A DNA stretch of 64,000 nucleotides from Mucilaginibacter sp. (GTDB lineage: Bacteria > Bacteroidota > Bacteroidia > Sphingobacteriales > Sphingobacteriaceae). Positions 42,080-49,479 of this stretch are shown piece by piece. The notes beneath the pieces are model-generated. The model had not been told where the DNA came from, did no database searches, and saw only the letters and a program-made list of their open reading frames with translations. Location: NCBI GenBank assembly GCA_028288025.1, contig JAQBOM010000022.1:52494-116493 (forward strand), read 5' to 3'. A program made the translations under genes and the position numbers. The stretch's first letter is position 1. Every line of letters starts with the position of its first letter.

Positions 42080-42229
42080 ATGATCGAACCAGACAAAGGC
42101 ACACCAATCGGTTTGGATGAAACCGAAAGTTCAGCCAGTTTGTTGGACAAAGGAACGCCCATCGGCTTGGCGGCAGAGAGCGCGGAAGATGATGAGGCCA
42201 ACGAAGAAAAATCCGGAGGCGAAAGCTAG
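42080..42229 (+). CDS. 49-residue acidic protein with a duplicated DKGTPIGL motif
   Basis: A short frame from ATG 42080 to TAG 42229. The protein begins MIEPDKGTPIGLDETESS and repeats the motif as LLDKGTPIGLAAES, then has a very acidic tail (EDDEANEEKSGGES). The two copies share DKGTPIGL exactly but use different codons (for example ACA CCA against ACG CCC), which points to selection on the protein. It has no signal peptide. It lies 53 bases before the TPR gene on the same strand. I do not know the family. Confidence 0.65.
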   Translation: MIEPDKGTPIGLDETESSASLLDKGTPIGLAAESAEDDEANEEKSGGES

Positions 42230-42282
42230 CGGATAGCTGGCACGGGTATACCGCAACTGACTCTTATTATTGCACCTTACTT

Positions 42283-43704
42283 ATGCAAAGCCACGGCATA
42301 AAAAAGTTGGCTTGCACATGCCTTTTCATGTGTATGCTCAAGGTTTCATTCGCGCAAAAAGATGCGCCGAACGTACTGCGGAAGCAGCTTTCTGCCGTAT
42401 TGCCCGATACTACGCGGGTTGAACTGCTTCGAAAACTGAGCATGCAGATACAGTCGCTCAGACCGGACAGCGCATTATTCTACGCCCGCCAGGCGCTAGT
42501 CCTTGCCCAAAAAATAAACTTTAAAAAGGGAGAAGCCGAATGCCTCGACCGGCAGGGTGTCGTGCTGTGGAAAAACGGCAAATACGACCAGGCGCTGCTC
42601 AGCGTACTTAACTCCTTAAAAATCCGGGAAGAGATAAATGACCGGCAAGGACAACTGATCAGCTTGAACGATATCGGCATTATCTATACCGATCAGAGTG
42701 ATTACGCCAAAGCCTTATGGTACCATTTCAAGGCCAGGAATATTGCACAGTCGCTCGACAAGAAGCGGAATCTGGGTATCATTCTTTCAAATATCGGGAA
42801 TTGTTACATCAAGCTTGGCAAAATTGATTCTGCGCTGGATTTCGAAATGCGCGCCTACGAGATCCAGCATATGTTAAATGACCAGCAGTCACTGCCCAAC
42901 ACGTTATCTATTTTAGGCGATATCTACCTGAAGATGGGGCACCAGTCGCTTGCGATCGACTATTACCGGCTAAGCGTCCTTTCCGCAATCAAAAATAATG
43001 ACCAGACCGGGCTGGCAGACACCTATAACAGCATTGCAACGTTGTACAGTAAGTCCGGCAAAAGTGACTCGGCTATTTACTATGCCACACACGCCCTTAC
43101 AGCTGCGCAAGCCGGCATGTACCCGGAAGGGGTTTACAACGCCGGCAACTTGCTGACCCATATCTACCAGGGTAAAAATGAGCACCTGGAAATGGTTTAC
43201 CTAAAAACGGCGATGGCCGCAAAGGATAGCATGTTCAACGCTGAAAAAATTAAGCAGGTACAGGTATTAAGTTTTAATGAAGCCTCCAGGCAGCAGGAAA
43301 TAGCAGATGAGAAGCATCGCGAAGCCGACAGCCGTATTATCAATCTCCAGCTTATTGGCATTGCCATTTTTATCCCGTTTTTCTTCCTGGCATTACTGTT
43401 GCTGAGCAAAAGCCGTACGCACCGCAGGGTAATTGATTTTATGAGTGGCCTGTCACTCTTGCTGGTTTTCGAGTTCATCACGCTGTTTATCCATCCTTTC
43501 GTGCAGCGGATAAGCAATCACCTGCCTATCCTCGAGCTTGGCATCCTTGTATCGCTGGCCGCAGTACTGGTACCTATGCACCATAAGGCCACCCAATGGC
43601 TGCGCGAAAAGCTGGTCCACATTGCAACACATCATTCGGCGCACGCCGATGCAAAGCCGGAAGTCGCCATTAAAAAAACTACCAAACACGTCACCCACAG
43701 CTAA
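42283..43704 (+). CDS. TPR protein with three C-terminal membrane helices
   Basis: The 473-residue protein has a signal peptide (CTCLFMCMLKVSFAQ), then tetratricopeptide-type helical repeats over about residues 35-310, such as RQGQLISLNDIGIIYTDQSD, YAKALWYHFKARNIAQSL and SLPNTLSILGDIYLKMG. A short coiled region leads to three membrane helices (about 349-368, 382-401 and 410-429) and a basic, His-rich tail. The layout resembles periplasmic-TPR sensor proteins of Bacteroidota but has no kinase or DNA-binding domain. It probably senses or assembles something in the periplasm. Confidence 0.75.
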   Translation: MQSHGIKKLACTCLFMCMLKVSFAQKDAPNVLRKQLSAVLPDTTRVELLRKLSMQIQSLRPDSALFYARQALVLAQKINFKKGEAECLDRQGVVLWKNGKYDQALLSVLNSLKIREEINDRQGQLISLNDIGIIYTDQSDYAKALWYHFKARNIAQSLDKKRNLGIILSNIGNCYIKLGKIDSALDFEMRAYEIQHMLNDQQSLPNTLSILGDIYLKMGHQSLAIDYYRLSVLSAIKNNDQTGLADTYNSIATLYSKSGKSDSAIYYATHALTAAQAGMYPEGVYNAGNLLTHIYQGKNEHLEMVYLKTAMAAKDSMFNAEKIKQVQVLSFNEASRQQEIADEKHREADSRIINLQLIGIAIFIPFFFLALLLLSKSRTHRRVIDFMSGLSLLLVFEFITLFIHPFVQRISNHLPILELGILVSLAAVLVPMHHKATQWLREKLVHIATHHSAHADAKPEVAIKKTTKHVTHS

Positions 43705-43771
43705 TTACTTAGGATCGGCTGTTTTGTTTTTCCCATTTTAATCGTATATTAGTAAACCTTAATCACAATTT

Positions 43772-44110
43772 ATGGTATGGACAGAAAGCTCCGATGTTTG
43801 TATCTCTATATACGGCACGTTACAGACACTCCACCAAATTGACGCACAAACGACCATTGATACAACCGGGCTGTTGCGCATGCAGGACCTCCAGTTTTAC
43901 AATACAACAGCATCCGGCGATATAAATAACGCGAACGCGCTGGCGCTAGCCAAATTAATCGATGTAACACTGGCCAATTCGTTTGCGGCATCGTACCAGT
44001 CCAATACGGATACCAACGAGGCTATCAGCAGAATGCTTACCATATTGCAGGATGCCGGTAAGACGGTTGAAAATCTTTCAGACACGGTTGCTACATTGTA
44101 TATATTCTGA
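43772..44110 (+). CDS. 112-residue protein of unknown function
   Basis: A protein without signal peptide or membrane helix, Asn/Thr/Ala-rich and mostly helical, for example NNANALALAKLIDVTLANSF and ISRMLTILQDAGKTVENLSD. I recognise no family. Its stop overlaps the start of the next gene by one base (TGATG), so the two are translationally linked, which supports that it is real. Confidence 0.6.
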   Translation: MVWTESSDVCISIYGTLQTLHQIDAQTTIDTTGLLRMQDLQFYNTTASGDINNANALALAKLIDVTLANSFAASYQSNTDTNEAISRMLTILQDAGKTVENLSDTVATLYIF

Positions 44111-45261
44111 TGAAGGCTGTATCAAAGATCGGCCTCCTTATACTGTTCATGGTTAGCCCCTTGTTTCTTTCTGCCCAGATCAGAACATTTGACGAAGCCA
44201 GGAAAGCGGCACTGGATTCGCTCACGAGCCCGAACGTGTTAAATGAAGCGATGGGCAGGTACATGTCCGCCCTGCAAAATGAAAATCCTGCCGCCTACAA
44301 ATTCATTCGCAACTTTAACCTGAAGTTTAAGACCTTCCAGGCGGATAGCAGGCCGCCGGGGCTGGGCTTTAGCTACCAGTATGATAACAGCTGGGCCAAA
44401 AACAGCCGCGGTAAAGCCTGCGATGCCAGCCAGTCGTTCAATCTTAACCTCGACGGAAACGTTGCCTTTAAAAAAGTATATAACCCCGTTAATTTCCTCG
44501 AGTCCAAGTTCTTTTACAATGGTAGCTTTTTCTGGGGCGGTTTTGCTGAAAAGAACAGCCCGGAGCAAGCGAAGGAGCTTCGCCGGATATTTCGTGATTA
44601 TAACGATGCGCTTAAAAATAAAGATAAGGTTAAGGAAAAAGACCTTATGGCGAGCGCAAATCAACTAACACATATCACAGATCAATATTATATTGGCATA
44701 AACGGCTCGGCATCGTATGAAAGCAACCAGGATTTTTCTAAAACACAGTTTGTTCCCGGCCTGCTCATCAACGCAGGGGCAAGCAGCATTAGCGGAAATA
44801 GTGCGTTGCGCTGGTTCAACCTGCCGGATTACCCATTTGCGTTGATCCGGCTGCTGACCGGTACAGATACCCGCTTTTCCGTTTCGGGGGTAGCCATACC
44901 GGCTGTGCTTTTTGGTCTTGATTACGTAATACCAACGCAGGACAGCCTGCGTCAGGCTGTGACGGGCGCGTTAACGCCGTTTAGCCGGGTGCGTTTCGAG
45001 GCATCATTTAAAACAGAGGCAGCCAGGGTCGCCAGCCAGGTAATATGGTTCAGCGCAGACTATCGCTGGTATCACCAGCTGGCGGCCCCGCAAGCCCTGG
45101 TTAATGCAAAGATCGGCCACTTCAACTATTTTACGTGTAACCTGTCGTCCACCAATGGTTTTTTTGTTAGCTACTCCTACGGGCAGTTACCGTTCGATAA
45201 GCAGAAGGACAGCGTATATGCACTTGGATTTAAATACGATTTGGGTAACTGGACTAAATAA
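44110..45261 (+). CDS. Probable outer-membrane beta-barrel protein of unknown function
   Basis: The 383-residue protein has a signal peptide (LLILFMVSPLFLSAQ), an N-terminal helical part, and then many alternating polar/aromatic strands such as GLGFSYQYDNSW, SQSFNLNLDGNVAF, SKFFYNGSFFWGG, YYIGINGSASYESN and GFFVSYSYGQL, ending GFKYDLGNWTK. This pattern suggests an outer-membrane barrel, though no family is recognised. It is tightly coupled to the 112-residue gene before it and lies 8 bases from the next gene. Confidence 0.65.
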   Translation: MKAVSKIGLLILFMVSPLFLSAQIRTFDEARKAALDSLTSPNVLNEAMGRYMSALQNENPAAYKFIRNFNLKFKTFQADSRPPGLGFSYQYDNSWAKNSRGKACDASQSFNLNLDGNVAFKKVYNPVNFLESKFFYNGSFFWGGFAEKNSPEQAKELRRIFRDYNDALKNKDKVKEKDLMASANQLTHITDQYYIGINGSASYESNQDFSKTQFVPGLLINAGASSISGNSALRWFNLPDYPFALIRLLTGTDTRFSVSGVAIPAVLFGLDYVIPTQDSLRQAVTGALTPFSRVRFEASFKTEAARVASQVIWFSADYRWYHQLAAPQALVNAKIGHFNYFTCNLSSTNGFFVSYSYGQLPFDKQKDSVYALGFKYDLGNWTK

Positions 45262-45269
45262 AAAACATC

Positions 45270-46409
45270 ATGAAAAAATTATTTTTGCTTTCCTGCTGGA
45301 CATTGTTCCAATTATTGGCTGCTTCGGCGCAAACGCCAGCTGCTGGCTCACGGCCCGCCGCCAATACCGGATGTAATTGCGGAACAGAGCAAAAAATCAT
45401 AAACGGGACGCCAAACCCTGCAACGCCCGTGACTCCGGCAACCGCCGCACCAATTCCGCATATCCTGCAGGTCCAGGCCAGGAAGCTCGAAAACCGCGAC
45501 AGCGTTTTTAAAACTGTCCGGGCGGATGATCTTATTCTCCTTCAGCTATCAAATCCCAAAGCATTTATGGATAGCCGCCCGGTTGACAACAGTAAGCTCA
45601 TATTGTATGCCGACGGCGTTACGTTGAAAGGAATTACTTCTGATCTGTTTAGCAATATCCGTAAAGATGAATTCAAAGCAACCGACACGCTGACGTGGGT
45701 AACGTTCCAGCTTAAGCAGGATACAACCACAAAGCCGGCCTGGGACAACCTATATAAATTGGCCAATTCCTGGCACAGCAATACGCTGCGTGTACACCTG
45801 AGCTTGGGCTGGGAGGGCATGTTGCCGGTTTCGGTAAATGCGAAGGATCTGCCCCGGACAAAGGTAACTATCGTTTATTTCAGCTCGCGCATGTTTGTGG
45901 TTATGAGCCTGCTGTTTGTTGGCCTGGTTGTACTAATCCTTTTTTTGGCCATTCGTTCCGATATTCTGAAGGAAGAGCCTGGCGGGGCATATAGTTTGTC
46001 GCAAACACAGTTGGCCTACTGGACAACATTGGTTATCGGCGGGTTCCTTTATTCCCTCCTGCTAACCAATATCGCCTCAACCCTCAATTCTTCCATCCTG
46101 CTGCTCCTCGGGATCAGCATGGGCACAAGCGGCGCAGCCACCTATATCGACTATTTTCAAAAGAAAAAACTAGGCCCCGCCTATGTGCCTAAACAACACC
46201 GGGGCTTTTTTAACGACATCCTGGGCGATGGAGAAAGCATGAATATGCAGCGTTTCCAGATTTTTGCATGGAACATTGTATTGGGTGGATACTTTATTGT
46301 TTTTACAATAAACAACAAGACCATGCCTGTAATACCGGATGTGTTACTTACGCTTGCGGGCGTTAGCTCCCTTACATACGTCGCGGTCAAGCCATCGGAA
46401 TCCCAATAA
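45270..46409 (+). CDS. Membrane protein with periplasmic N-terminal domain and duplicated helical unit
   Basis: The 379-residue protein has a signal peptide (LFQLLAASAQ), a Pro/Ala-rich stretch, a soluble domain (about residues 65-200) and five membrane helices (about 207-227, 250-266, 273-290, 329-346 and 353-373). The part 244-291 (TQLAYWTTLVIGG, then LLLLGISMGTSG) resembles 326-373 (QRFQIFAWNIVLGG, then LLTLAGVSSLTY), so the membrane domain looks like an internal duplication. I recall similar two-half membrane domains in other bacterial proteins of unknown role. Last gene of the run; a terminator follows. Confidence 0.65.
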   Translation: MKKLFLLSCWTLFQLLAASAQTPAAGSRPAANTGCNCGTEQKIINGTPNPATPVTPATAAPIPHILQVQARKLENRDSVFKTVRADDLILLQLSNPKAFMDSRPVDNSKLILYADGVTLKGITSDLFSNIRKDEFKATDTLTWVTFQLKQDTTTKPAWDNLYKLANSWHSNTLRVHLSLGWEGMLPVSVNAKDLPRTKVTIVYFSSRMFVVMSLLFVGLVVLILFLAIRSDILKEEPGGAYSLSQTQLAYWTTLVIGGFLYSLLLTNIASTLNSSILLLLGISMGTSGAATYIDYFQKKKLGPAYVPKQHRGFFNDILGDGESMNMQRFQIFAWNIVLGGYFIVFTINNKTMPVIPDVLLTLAGVSSLTYVAVKPSESQ

Positions 46410-46430
46410 AGCAGCAAAACCGGATCATCA

Positions 46431-46473
46431 AAACTCAAAAGGCTTAACCCAATAGGTAGGGCTTTTTGAGTTT
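46431..46473 (+). terminator. Intrinsic terminator closing the 42-46 kb gene run
   Basis: AAACTCAAAA at 46431-46440 pairs with TTTTGAGTTT at 46464-46473, with inner pairs continuing the stem. It lies 22 bases after the last stop codon and separates the run from the next gene. Confidence 0.75.
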
Positions 46474-46580
46474 CATTGTACTTGTACTTCAAGCTACCGC
46501 CCGCGATAAATTAGTTTTATTGGATTTCATTATTTATCTTTAATAACCAATTAATTATCAAACCATTAAACCAAATTATC

Positions 46581-47027
46581 ATGAATTCAACAACGGAATT
46601 AATTTTCACGGTGGCAGGCGCTGTCCTGACCCTGCTAACAGTTTACGGAGCGCTAAAATTAGACAGGAAGCTTTTTCTCTACGGAGTTTGTCTATTTAGT
46701 ATTCTGCCTATAATCGGCGAAAGCATGGCTTACAATGCCGACAAAGCGCCGATACATATAACGGTTATTTTTATATTCCTTGCCCAGTTTGTACTGGCTT
46801 TCCCTAATACAATTGTTTACGGACAAGAGAATGCAGCCGCTACTAAATTATCCACGAAAATTGCTTTGGCTATTCTTCTTTTTAACATCGGGGGCGCTGT
46901 ATTCATTCTGTGTTTAACAACAGCGGTTCCTGCTCAATTCGGATACTATCATATCGTTATTGCGCTTGCTGTAGCCTACCTAATGTTTAAAAGAATCAGT
47001 ACCAGTGGGGCTGCCTGGCTAAAATAA
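46581..47027 (+). CDS. Four-helix membrane protein of unknown function
   Basis: The 148-residue protein has four clear membrane helices (about residues 7-25, 31-47, 58-76 and 92-142 as one or two segments) and little else. No conserved motif is recognised. It has its own upstream gap of about 100 bases and its own terminator, so it is probably a single-gene unit and not part of the preceding run. Confidence 0.6.
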   Translation: MNSTTELIFTVAGAVLTLLTVYGALKLDRKLFLYGVCLFSILPIIGESMAYNADKAPIHITVIFIFLAQFVLAFPNTIVYGQENAAATKLSTKIALAILLFNIGGAVFILCLTTAVPAQFGYYHIVIALAVAYLMFKRISTSGAAWLK

Positions 47028-47046
47028 GAGACCGTCTGCCGTATTG

Positions 47047-47078
47047 AAAAAGCGCGGGTCTGTGGTCCGCGCTTTTTT
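47047..47078 (+). terminator. Intrinsic terminator after the four-helix membrane protein
   Basis: AAAAAGCGCGG pairs with CCGCGCTTTTTT over a nine-base loop, with a strong T-run, 19 bases after the stop codon. Confidence 0.85.
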
Positions 47079-47247
47079 ATTGACCGTGGATGCTCAAAAC
47101 TGGACGTTGTCAAATGAAAAAGCCCGACGAGGGGGGGACTAAAATTGTCTTTATAATATTAGTTAAAACTTTTGCCTGTTTATGAGTGTTTCACAGGTAA
47201 ATCAATATTGCATTAGCAAATAACCAGTTAACTAACCTATAACGACT

Positions 47248-47721
47248 ATGAAACATATTACCTACCTGGCAGGGGCATTGTTGCTTATGGCAACCAGTTT
47301 GAGCACTTATGCCCAAAAATATAAAACACCGGCCGACACCGTAAAATTGAACCAGGAGTATATCAAATTAAACAATGAAATTGCCAGCCTGAGTTCGCAG
47401 CTGACTGCAGCGCAAAACAGTTTGCCGGATTATCAGTCAAAAGCGACATCGGCACAGGACGCTGCTCAGGCTGCCGCGTCGGAGAGCCGTGGAAAAGCCT
47501 CCCGGGCCACCAATGGGAATATAAGAGATGTAAAAAACGCGAAAAACAAAGCCAACGACGCTTATTCTAAAGCCAGGGATGCAAAGTCGGCAAGTAGCCA
47601 GTTGGATAAATTGAACGAGAAGATAAAAAAGACGACTGCCGACATTAAGAAAAAAAAGGAGCGTTTAAAAGAGCTCGATCAAATGCTGGCGGATATCCGG
47701 GCACAGCATCCGGCGAAATAA
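47248..47721 (+). CDS. Secreted coiled-coil protein
   Basis: The 157-residue protein has a signal peptide (LAGALLLMATSLSTYAQ) and an otherwise helical mature part rich in Ala, Ser, Lys and Asp, with coiled-coil heptads over about residues 35-65 and 100-150 (LDKLNEKIKKTTADIKKK). The middle (QDAAQAAASESRGKASRATN) is Ala/Ser-rich. No family is assigned. It is probably periplasmic. Confidence 0.65.
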   Translation: MKHITYLAGALLLMATSLSTYAQKYKTPADTVKLNQEYIKLNNEIASLSSQLTAAQNSLPDYQSKATSAQDAAQAAASESRGKASRATNGNIRDVKNAKNKANDAYSKARDAKSASSQLDKLNEKIKKTTADIKKKKERLKELDQMLADIRAQHPAK

Positions 47722-47742
47722 GTGATAGTGTGTCGGTACGGA

Positions 47743-48540
47743 TTACTTGTTCACTGATTTACCAAGATCCCGTACAAATAGGGCATTCTGTCCAAGTTTC
47801 ATCAGATGATCGCCGCGATTGTTTCGGGTAAACATCTCGATCCACAGCCCCTCTGTGCCATCAAACAAATCGATAAACATTAAAAATGCAGGCAGTGTTT
47901 TAGGGTGACCCTCGTAATAAAAATCAATCGGTATAGGCTGCTTGGTGAAATCGATTTTATAATTTAATTCTTTAATAGAATCGCCTAAGATAAACCGGAC
48001 GCGATTTTCATCGATAAAAGTAATGCGGGTTGTTGTTTTGGCTTTGTGATAGGTTGTCCAATCGCCGATAAGGTCACGATAATCGGGGAAACGGAGTTGG
48101 GCTTCGGGCTGTTCGAGTCTTATTTTTTTGAATACATATATTTTTTTGCTTGTAGTGTCCGCATTGTCTGGTATTGAGCCCCGAACGCGGTATAAAAAAA
48201 TGCTATCGTTCACGAACTTAATTTCAGCATCAACATAGTTTGGGTGGCTTTTTCGGTGAATATCGACCGTATATTTCAACCTGAGAATACCATTCTTGAC
48301 ACTTCGCTCGTACTTAATATTGATATAGGCGATCAATAAACCGTTTGGGAATAAAAGTGCACCGGTACTATCGGTAAGAAACTGCATATCGCCGAATTTA
48401 CCGTTAGAATAATGCGCCCTCCATCTGCCGGTTAAGCGTTTATAGTTGTCTTGTTGTGCATGCGCAGATATAGTTATTATTAGAAATATAAAAATAACCA
48501 GTGTAAATTTTTTTGAGGAATTTATAATCGCGAGCCTCAT
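47743..48540 (-). CDS. Secreted protein of unknown function
   Basis: The 265-residue protein has a signal peptide (FTLVIFIFLIITISAHAQ) and two similar-looking lipocalin-like halves: the first starts KRLTGRWRAHYSNGKFGDMQ and the second RDLIGDWTTYHKAKTTTRIT. Both have a G-W motif followed by beta strands, so it may be a duplicated small barrel domain. Function unknown. It is convergent with the coiled-coil gene 21 bases away. Confidence 0.65.
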   Translation of the reverse strand: MRLAIINSSKKFTLVIFIFLIITISAHAQQDNYKRLTGRWRAHYSNGKFGDMQFLTDSTGALLFPNGLLIAYINIKYERSVKNGILRLKYTVDIHRKSHPNYVDAEIKFVNDSIFLYRVRGSIPDNADTTSKKIYVFKKIRLEQPEAQLRFPDYRDLIGDWTTYHKAKTTTRITFIDENRVRFILGDSIKELNYKIDFTKQPIPIDFYYEGHPKTLPAFLMFIDLFDGTEGLWIEMFTRNNRGDHLMKLGQNALFVRDLGKSVNK

Positions 48541-48626
48541 GTGGAAAGGATTAAGTTAGGTATTCCCGAATATAGAAAATTTCCGTGAATTACTGTATTA
48601 CAAACTTCTGATTGCGGCAAGTGCGG

Positions 48627-49412
48627 CTATACACCCGGTATCTTGATCCCGGCGTCTTTAATATCCTGTAAAACGGCTTCCTGCAAAACAAGTTTTGTGT
48701 CTTCAAAACCATGCGCCTTTACCCACACATTGATGGCGATAGTATAGCCGTCGGGTTCCAGTAAGGCTACACCAATGCGCCTCGCCGGAGTGGCTAGCGC
48801 ATCTTCTGATTTGTCGATTGTTTTATTGATAACCGATTTTACTTTTTTAATATCAATGCCGTTACTGAATTTGTAGTTGATATCCAGCCGCCTGTTTCCC
48901 TCGCGGCTAATGTTAATAATTGTATTGTTAGATAGCTGGCCATTGGGAATGATCAGCATGCGGTTATCATAGGTTTTTACAAGGGTGTAAAATATCTGTA
49001 TGGAAGTTACGGTGCCCTCCAGCCCCTGGGTGATGATATTGTCTCTCACCACGAACGGCTTAAGCAGTAGGATCAGTACCCCGCTTGCAAAATTTTGAAG
49101 TGTGCCTGATAAGGCCAGCCCGACCGCCACGCCAAAAGCGCCAAGCAGCGCCGCAAACAGCGTAAGCTGTATTCCGACGATTTCCATTATTGCCAGGATC
49201 AGCACTATTCTTAAGGCTATTGTAAGCAAACTAATAAGGAAAGGTTTTACGGTAGGGTTAACATCCTTTTTTTGCATCCGATTATGAGACCAGCGGGCCA
49301 ATAGCCGGATTAGCCATAAGCCAACAAACAACACCAACATGCCGATTACCACGCGTGGGCCGAAACTGATCAGCCAGTCGTAAGCGCGGGCATATAATTT
49401 TTCGATATTCAC
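48627..49412 (-). CDS. Small-conductance mechanosensitive channel (MscS family)
   Basis: The 261-residue protein has three membrane helices (about residues 17-36, 57-78 and 83-110). The third is the Gly/Ala-rich pore helix AALLGAFGVAVGLALSGTLQ, followed by NFASGVLILLLKPFVVRDNI and then LVKTYDNRMLIIPNGQLSNN of the beta domain. This is the minimal MscS layout, an inner-membrane pressure valve. The start is GTG at 49412; no better start is nearby. Confidence 0.93.
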   Translation of the reverse strand: MNIEKLYARAYDWLISFGPRVVIGMLVLFVGLWLIRLLARWSHNRMQKKDVNPTVKPFLISLLTIALRIVLILAIMEIVGIQLTLFAALLGAFGVAVGLALSGTLQNFASGVLILLLKPFVVRDNIITQGLEGTVTSIQIFYTLVKTYDNRMLIIPNGQLSNNTIINISREGNRRLDINYKFSNGIDIKKVKSVINKTIDKSEDALATPARRIGVALLEPDGYTIAINVWVKAHGFEDTKLVLQEAVLQDIKDAGIKIPGV

Positions 49413-49479
49413 AACAAAAAAGTTTTAGACTGAATAACCAATTTTACTCCTTTTTTGTTTCCTTCAAATCAGTCTAAAG

